Source of the DNA: an uncultured Elusimicrobia bacterium
Lineage (GTDB): Bacteria; Elusimicrobiota; Endomicrobiia; Endomicrobiales; Endomicrobiaceae
Assembly (NCBI GenBank): GCA_947168325.1
Contig: CAMVLN010000062.1
Span: 1-8,838, forward strand
Length of the DNA: 8,838 bases
Reading direction: 5' to 3'
This document shows, in pieces, positions 5,559 through 8,838 of the stretch. Every line of letters begins with the position of its first letter. Positions within the stretch are counted from its first letter, which is position 1. The position numbers and the translations under genes were made by a program. The notes beneath the pieces were generated by a model. The model searched no databases, was not told where the DNA came from, and saw only the letters and a list, made by a program, of their open reading frames with translations.

Positions 5559-6395
5559 TTATCCCTTTACTGCACCGGCAGTTATACCCTTAACGATATG
5601 TTTTTGTAAAAGGAGATATATTATAACTATAGGAACTGTTGCTATTGTAAGACCTGCCATAAGTAGTGGATAATCAGTCATATGTGTACCTTGAAAAACC
5701 ATTAAACCTCTTTGTATTGGCATCTTTGATGTATCTTGTAAAACAACCAATGCTAGTAAAAATTCATTCCAAATATTTAAACATTGAATTATAACTAAAG
5801 TTGCTACTGCCGGTTTTGCAAGCGGTAAAGCTATTTTCCAATAAATACCAAACCTTGAACAACCATCTATAAGTGCAGCTTCTTCTATTTCTTTAGGTAA
5901 ATCTTCAAAAAAAGACTTTAAAAGAAACAAACCAAAAGCAATACCACCACTTATATAACATAATAAAAGACCAGTTCTTGTATCTAATAAATGTAAACTT
6001 TTAAGTAAAAGATATAATGGAACAAAAGCACCCGGTATAGGTATCAATAAAGTTGAAATCAATAAGAAAAATAAAATATTTTTGCCCCAAAATTCAAGCC
6101 TTGCGAAAGCATAAGCTGCCATAGATGTTATAATAACAATAGCACCAACACCAACAATTGTATAAAAAAGACTATTTAAAAAATACATCCCAAACTTTGC
6201 TTTTAAAAAAGCCTCTGCATAGTTTCCCCATTGCCATGTTTCAGGCAACAAAGACATATTCTTAAATATCTCCTCATTTGTTTTTAACGATGATGACAAC
6301 ATCCAAAAAACTGGAAATATACATGTTATTGCAACAACTATCAATATAACATAAGTAATAATATCTAAAAAACTCTTCTTTTTTAACATATTCAT
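5559..6395 (-). CDS. Carbohydrate ABC transporter permease, MalG-like (CUT1)
   Basis: A 278-residue inner-membrane permease with about six hydrophobic segments, the first at about residues 12-34. The cytoplasmic EAA loop that docks on the ATPase is clear: EEAALIDGCSRFGIYWKIALP at 171-191, with conserved Gly178. Typical MalG/UgpE-type features also include SSLKTNEEIF near 35-44, NSLFYT at 74-79, IPGAFVPLYLL near 120-130 and the WNEFLLAL segment (209-216). Length and the absence of a large periplasmic loop fit the second permease of a CUT1 sugar importer. The ATG at 6395 has AGGA upstream. It follows the MalF-like gene by 35 bases and is the last gene of the importer operon. The sugar cannot be predicted from this protein. 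Confidence 0.93.
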   Translation of the reverse strand: MNMLKKKSFLDIITYVILIVVAITCIFPVFWMLSSSLKTNEEIFKNMSLLPETWQWGNYAEAFLKAKFGMYFLNSLFYTIVGVGAIVIITSMAAYAFARLEFWGKNILFFLLISTLLIPIPGAFVPLYLLLKSLHLLDTRTGLLLCYISGGIAFGLFLLKSFFEDLPKEIEEAALIDGCSRFGIYWKIALPLAKPAVATLVIIQCLNIWNEFLLALVVLQDTSKMPIQRGLMVFQGTHMTDYPLLMAGLTIATVPIVIIYLLLQKHIVKGITAGAVKG

Positions 6396-6430
6396 TTTGT
6401 TTTCCTATTTTTTACTATTATAACATATTC

Positions 6431-7312
6431 TTAATTTTTAATTTTTTTACTTACATAAAACTGAATAAGAGACACTATTAATAACAACATACCAAACACT
6501 ACAGCCATAGCAGTAGAATAACCAAACTCACCATTATTCATATACTGATAAATTTTTGTTATAGGAACATCTGTATGCCCTGCAGGCCCGCCTTGTGTCA
6601 TAGAATAAATCAAATCAAATATTTGCATAGCACCTAAAACAGTTAACACTGAAACCATTGTAAAAACAGGAATCATTGAAGGAACAGTGACATTTATAAA
6701 TTGTTGCCACTTATTAGCCCCATCAACCTCAGCAGATTCATATAACTCATTTGGAATTGTTTGTAAACCAGCTAGAAAAATAATAAAACCATATCCAAAA
6801 CCTTTCCACATATGAACCACAGCAACTGAAGACAAAGCAGTTTTTATTTCTGAAAGCCATGCAAAATCTTTAAATTGTTCAAAACCTAAAGATATAAGAC
6901 AAGTATTTAAAATACCAAAATTACCATCATATATAAATTTCCATATTAAACCGACAACAATACCTGAAAGAACCGGTGGCAAGAAAAATATAACTCTAAA
7001 TATGTTTTCCCCTTTTATTTGTCTATTAACCAATATTGCTAACAATAAAGCTAATCCATTTTGCAAAGTTAAGCATAAAAGTGTAATATATGCTGCATTC
7101 CACATTGATTTCCAAAAAGCAGGATTACTGAAAATAATGTGTTTATATTGTGCAAAACCTATAAACAACATATCTTTATCTATACCGTTCCATTCAAAAA
7201 AACTTAACTGTATTGTTCTCAACAATGGATATAAATTAAAAACCAAGAATAACACCAATGCAGGAACAATAAACAATAAATTAAAAGTTTTTTCCTTACG
7301 AGAAGAAATCAT
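6431..7312 (-). CDS. Carbohydrate ABC transporter permease, MalF-like (CUT1)
   Basis: A 293-residue inner-membrane permease with six predicted hydrophobic segments, the first at about 11-31 (FIVPALVLFLVFNLYPLL, the usual opening of UgpA/LacF-type permeases). The EAA loop is YESAEVDGANKWQQFINVTVP at 191-211. The segment TVLGAMQIFDLIYSMTQGGP (224-243) is a strong CUT1 signature. It lacks the long periplasmic domain of E. coli MalF, as is usual for this subtype. The ATG lies five bases after the stop of the solute-binding protein gene, with AGAGG at the end of that gene as its Shine-Dalgarno, so the two are tightly coupled. It is expected to form a heterodimer with the next permease. Confidence 0.93.
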   Translation of the reverse strand: MISSRKEKTFNLLFIVPALVLFLVFNLYPLLRTIQLSFFEWNGIDKDMLFIGFAQYKHIIFSNPAFWKSMWNAAYITLLCLTLQNGLALLLAILVNRQIKGENIFRVIFFLPPVLSGIVVGLIWKFIYDGNFGILNTCLISLGFEQFKDFAWLSEIKTALSSVAVVHMWKGFGYGFIIFLAGLQTIPNELYESAEVDGANKWQQFINVTVPSMIPVFTMVSVLTVLGAMQIFDLIYSMTQGGPAGHTDVPITKIYQYMNNGEFGYSTAMAVVFGMLLLIVSLIQFYVSKKIKN

Positions 7313-7317
7313 TATTC

Positions 7318-8631
7318 TTACCTCTTCTTCATTTGTCTTACTTTCTCACTCTGAACTTCTGCAACTGCTTGACTAACAGTTTTTTCTCCAATTATAACAG
7401 ATTGTAAATTAAGATTAATATAATTTGTAACTTGCCATGCTTCTAGTTTAGGTAAATTTTCAAATGTTTTACTAATACTATTTGAAAACTCTTTTAGTAT
7501 TTCAGGTAAATTTTGCCCACTTTCCTTATTTGAAGGAATATTTAAAGTCGCTTGTGCTAAATATGTCTGTTGCTCTTTTTGTGTAAGCCATCTTAAAAAT
7601 GCAATAGCTTTGTCTTTTCTAGGAGAATTCCCATTAACAAATAAAGAAGACCCTCCACAATCAAAAACTAACAAAGGATATTTTGCATCTTCTAATGTAG
7701 GTGGATACATAATTCCATAATTCAATGCAGAATTCATAGCTTTATAAACATTTACACCCCATGAACCGTTAAATGCCATTGCTGCTCTACCCGTAGCAAA
7801 AGTTCTTTCTGCATCTTTATTAATCATTGTAACAATTCCAGAAGCAAACATTTTATTATCTCTCATTTCTTCAAACAATTTAAATATTCTCAACCATCTC
7901 GGATCATCATAAGGAATCTTTCCATCTATAGTATCTATTATTCCCTGTTTTCCAAATAAAGACCACTGGTATGACATAGCAAAAGCACCTACAAGCCAAG
8001 CTTCGCCAAAACCACTAACAAAAGGTTGAATACCTGCTTCTCTTAACTTGTTACCAGCAGATATAAACTCTTTCCATGTTTTTGGTGGTTTTTCTGGATC
8101 AAGACCCGCTTGCTTAAATAAATCTTTATTATAATAAATCATCAGAGAACTAACATCTAATGGAACTCCGTAAATACCAGGTTCCACTCTCCATTCATTA
8201 TTTTCTTCAAAAGAATTTGATACTAGAGCTTTCTCAAAAAAAACATCTTTCCATCCCGTATTCATTTCTTTTGTAAGATTTGCAATATATCCAGCTTTAA
8301 TATATGAAGATAATTCTTTTTTATCACTTTGAGGATTATAAATATCTGGTAACATATCTCCACTTGCTGCTGCAGTTATCTTATTCCTATATACATCACT
8401 AGGAGCATAATTCTCAAAAACAACTTTTACTCCAGTTTGAGCAAAATAATCATTTGCCAATTTCTCAAAAGCCTCTTGTCTATCTGTCATCCAATGCCAA
8501 ACTTTTACAACATCTTCGTTTTTTTCACTATCTGTTGTTCCTTTATTAGAATTAGAACATCCTGAAATAACAAACATTGCAATACACAAATAAAAAACTT
8601 TTAGAACAACTTTGATACTCTTTCTACACAT
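7318..8631 (-). CDS. Sugar ABC transporter solute-binding lipoprotein (CUT1 family)
   Basis: A 437-residue extracytoplasmic binding protein. It begins with a lipoprotein signal: basic MCRKSIK, a hydrophobic core and lipobox V-I-S-G-C with the lipidated Cys at residue 25, then a Ser/Asn-rich linker. The mature part shows the SBP_bac_1/8 pattern: VKVWHWMTDRQEAFEKL near the start, YGVPLDVSSLMIYYNKDLFKQAGL then PKTWKEF in the middle, and FATGRAAMAFNGSWG further on. Its role is to capture an oligosaccharide or sugar and deliver it to the two permeases encoded next. The several aromatic residues (WHW, YQWSLF, GSWG) suit sugar stacking, but the ligand is not predictable. The ATG at 8631 is chosen because GAGGAG (8641-8646) is nine bases upstream; an in-frame GTG at 8637 is too close to it. 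It is the first gene of the importer operon. Confidence 0.93.
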   Translation of the reverse strand: MCRKSIKVVLKVFYLCIAMFVISGCSNSNKGTTDSEKNEDVVKVWHWMTDRQEAFEKLANDYFAQTGVKVVFENYAPSDVYRNKITAAASGDMLPDIYNPQSDKKELSSYIKAGYIANLTKEMNTGWKDVFFEKALVSNSFEENNEWRVEPGIYGVPLDVSSLMIYYNKDLFKQAGLDPEKPPKTWKEFISAGNKLREAGIQPFVSGFGEAWLVGAFAMSYQWSLFGKQGIIDTIDGKIPYDDPRWLRIFKLFEEMRDNKMFASGIVTMINKDAERTFATGRAAMAFNGSWGVNVYKAMNSALNYGIMYPPTLEDAKYPLLVFDCGGSSLFVNGNSPRKDKAIAFLRWLTQKEQQTYLAQATLNIPSNKESGQNLPEILKEFSNSISKTFENLPKLEAWQVTNYINLNLQSVIIGEKTVSQAVAEVQSEKVRQMKKR

Positions 8632-8640
8632 ATACACTCT

Positions 8641-8646
8641 CTCCTC
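8641..8646 (-). promoter_or_regulatory. Ribosome binding site that fixes the start of the solute-binding protein
   Basis: GAGGAG on the minus strand is nine bases from the ATG at 8631 and three bases from an alternative GTG at 8637, so the ATG is the better start. Confidence 0.75.
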
Positions 8647-8682
8647 GATAAAATTTCTAATCTAATTATAAAACATCTCTGT

Positions 8683-8712
8683 ATTTTACTAAATTTTGTT
8701 AAATATAATCAA
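8683..8712 (-). promoter_or_regulatory. Candidate promoter of the sugar importer operon
   Basis: On the minus strand TTGATT (8712-8707) and TAAAAT (8688-8683) are separated by 18 bases. A second -10-like TATAAT lies at 8670-8665 with a poorer -35. Either would start transcription 40 bases or less upstream of the Shine-Dalgarno. The region is so A+T-rich that chance matches are likely; the support is mainly its position ahead of the operon. Confidence 0.35.
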
Positions 8713-8713
8713 T

Positions 8714-8732
8714 AATTATAAGAAATTATAAG
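8714..8732. repeat. 9-bp direct repeat with 10-bp period upstream of the importer promoter
   Basis: AATTATAAG occurs at 8714-8722 and again at 8724-8732 on the plus strand. The 10-bp period places both copies on the same helix face, directly upstream of the candidate -35 at 8707-8712. It could be a regulator site or an UP-like A+T element, or chance in A+T-rich DNA. Confidence 0.4.
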
Positions 8733-8765
8733 TTCCATAGATATTATTTTTATACAAGTAGCTTA

Positions 8766-8837
8766 TTAAACATTTAAACATACATATGCATTATCATATG
8801 AATCTCTACATATTTTTTTATATTTTTCAAATTCTTC
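8766..8837 (-). CDS. Possible C-terminal end of an unidentified gene (partial)
   Basis: On the minus strand an open frame enters from the right edge and ends at a double stop (TAATAA). It gives 23 residues, EEFEKYKKICRDSYDNAYVC then LNV. The composition is protein-like and the position fits a gene ending about 135 bases before the importer. However, another frame is also open over most of this stretch, so the assignment is weak. I do not recognise the protein. Confidence 0.3.
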   Translation of the reverse strand, partial: EEFEKYKKICRDSYDNAYVCLNV

Positions 8838-8838
8838 C

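Noticed and set aside
5535..5560. AAAAC-G-GTTTT palindrome after the MalG-like stop as an operon terminator
   Set aside because: The arms are five A/T-rich base pairs with a one-base loop, which cannot form a stable hairpin.
7002..7376. 124-codon plus-strand open frame opposite the MalF-like permease and the end of the binding protein
   Set aside because: It spans two well-supported minus-strand genes in antisense and shows no recognisable domain.

Overview
The window is strongly A+T-rich, and every convincing gene lies on the minus strand, so transcription runs from high to low coordinates. The genes are tightly packed with short junctions and clear AGGAG-type ribosome binding sites. A ferredoxin-dependent 2-oxoacid oxidoreductase subunit and a lipoprotein-type sugar-binding protein suggest a low-GC anaerobic fermentative bacterium, probably from a gut or rumen-like habitat. 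Elusimicrobiota, Bacteroidota-like or Clostridia-like relatives are all conceivable; the sequence alone does not fix the phylum.

Layout in order of transcription, right to left. (1) Positions 8766-8837 may hold the last codons of an unidentified gene. A promoter region lies at about 8660-8732, with a direct repeat just upstream of its -35. (2) Positions 5559-8631 are a three-gene carbohydrate ABC importer (CUT1-like): a lipoprotein solute-binding protein, a MalF-like permease and a MalG-like permease, with no ATPase gene. (3) Positions 689-5455 are a five-gene housekeeping cluster: a HAD-family phosphatase, a stand-alone GGQ release-factor-like protein (ribosome rescue), a two-domain NAD+ synthetase (nadE), radC and a PurF-like amidophosphoribosyltransferase. 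Its first two junctions are TAATG stop/start overlaps, nadE and radC overlap by 61 bp, and the purF Shine-Dalgarno sequence overlaps the radC stop codon. (4) A consensus promoter (647-675) and a terminator-like hairpin (579-603) precede the 5' two thirds or so of a pyruvate/2-oxoacid:ferredoxin oxidoreductase gamma subunit gene, which runs off the left edge.

Two observations stand out. First, both glutamine amidotransferases in the cluster appear to have lost their glutaminase nucleophile. NadE has Ala where the nitrilase-domain Cys should be (residue 145). PurF has Ser in place of the N-terminal Cys and also lacks the usual glutamine-binding Arg, Asn and Asp. Their synthetase and phosphoribosyltransferase halves look intact, so both enzymes are predicted to use free ammonia, or in the case of PurF to have a changed role. 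Second, the oxidoreductase gamma subunit loses resemblance to its family after about residue 118. It continues into a Pro/Asp/Asn/Tyr-rich segment containing a 9-bp tandem repeat and bounded by a 7-bp inverted repeat, which looks like an in-frame insertion. No tRNA, rRNA, CRISPR array or transposase was seen.
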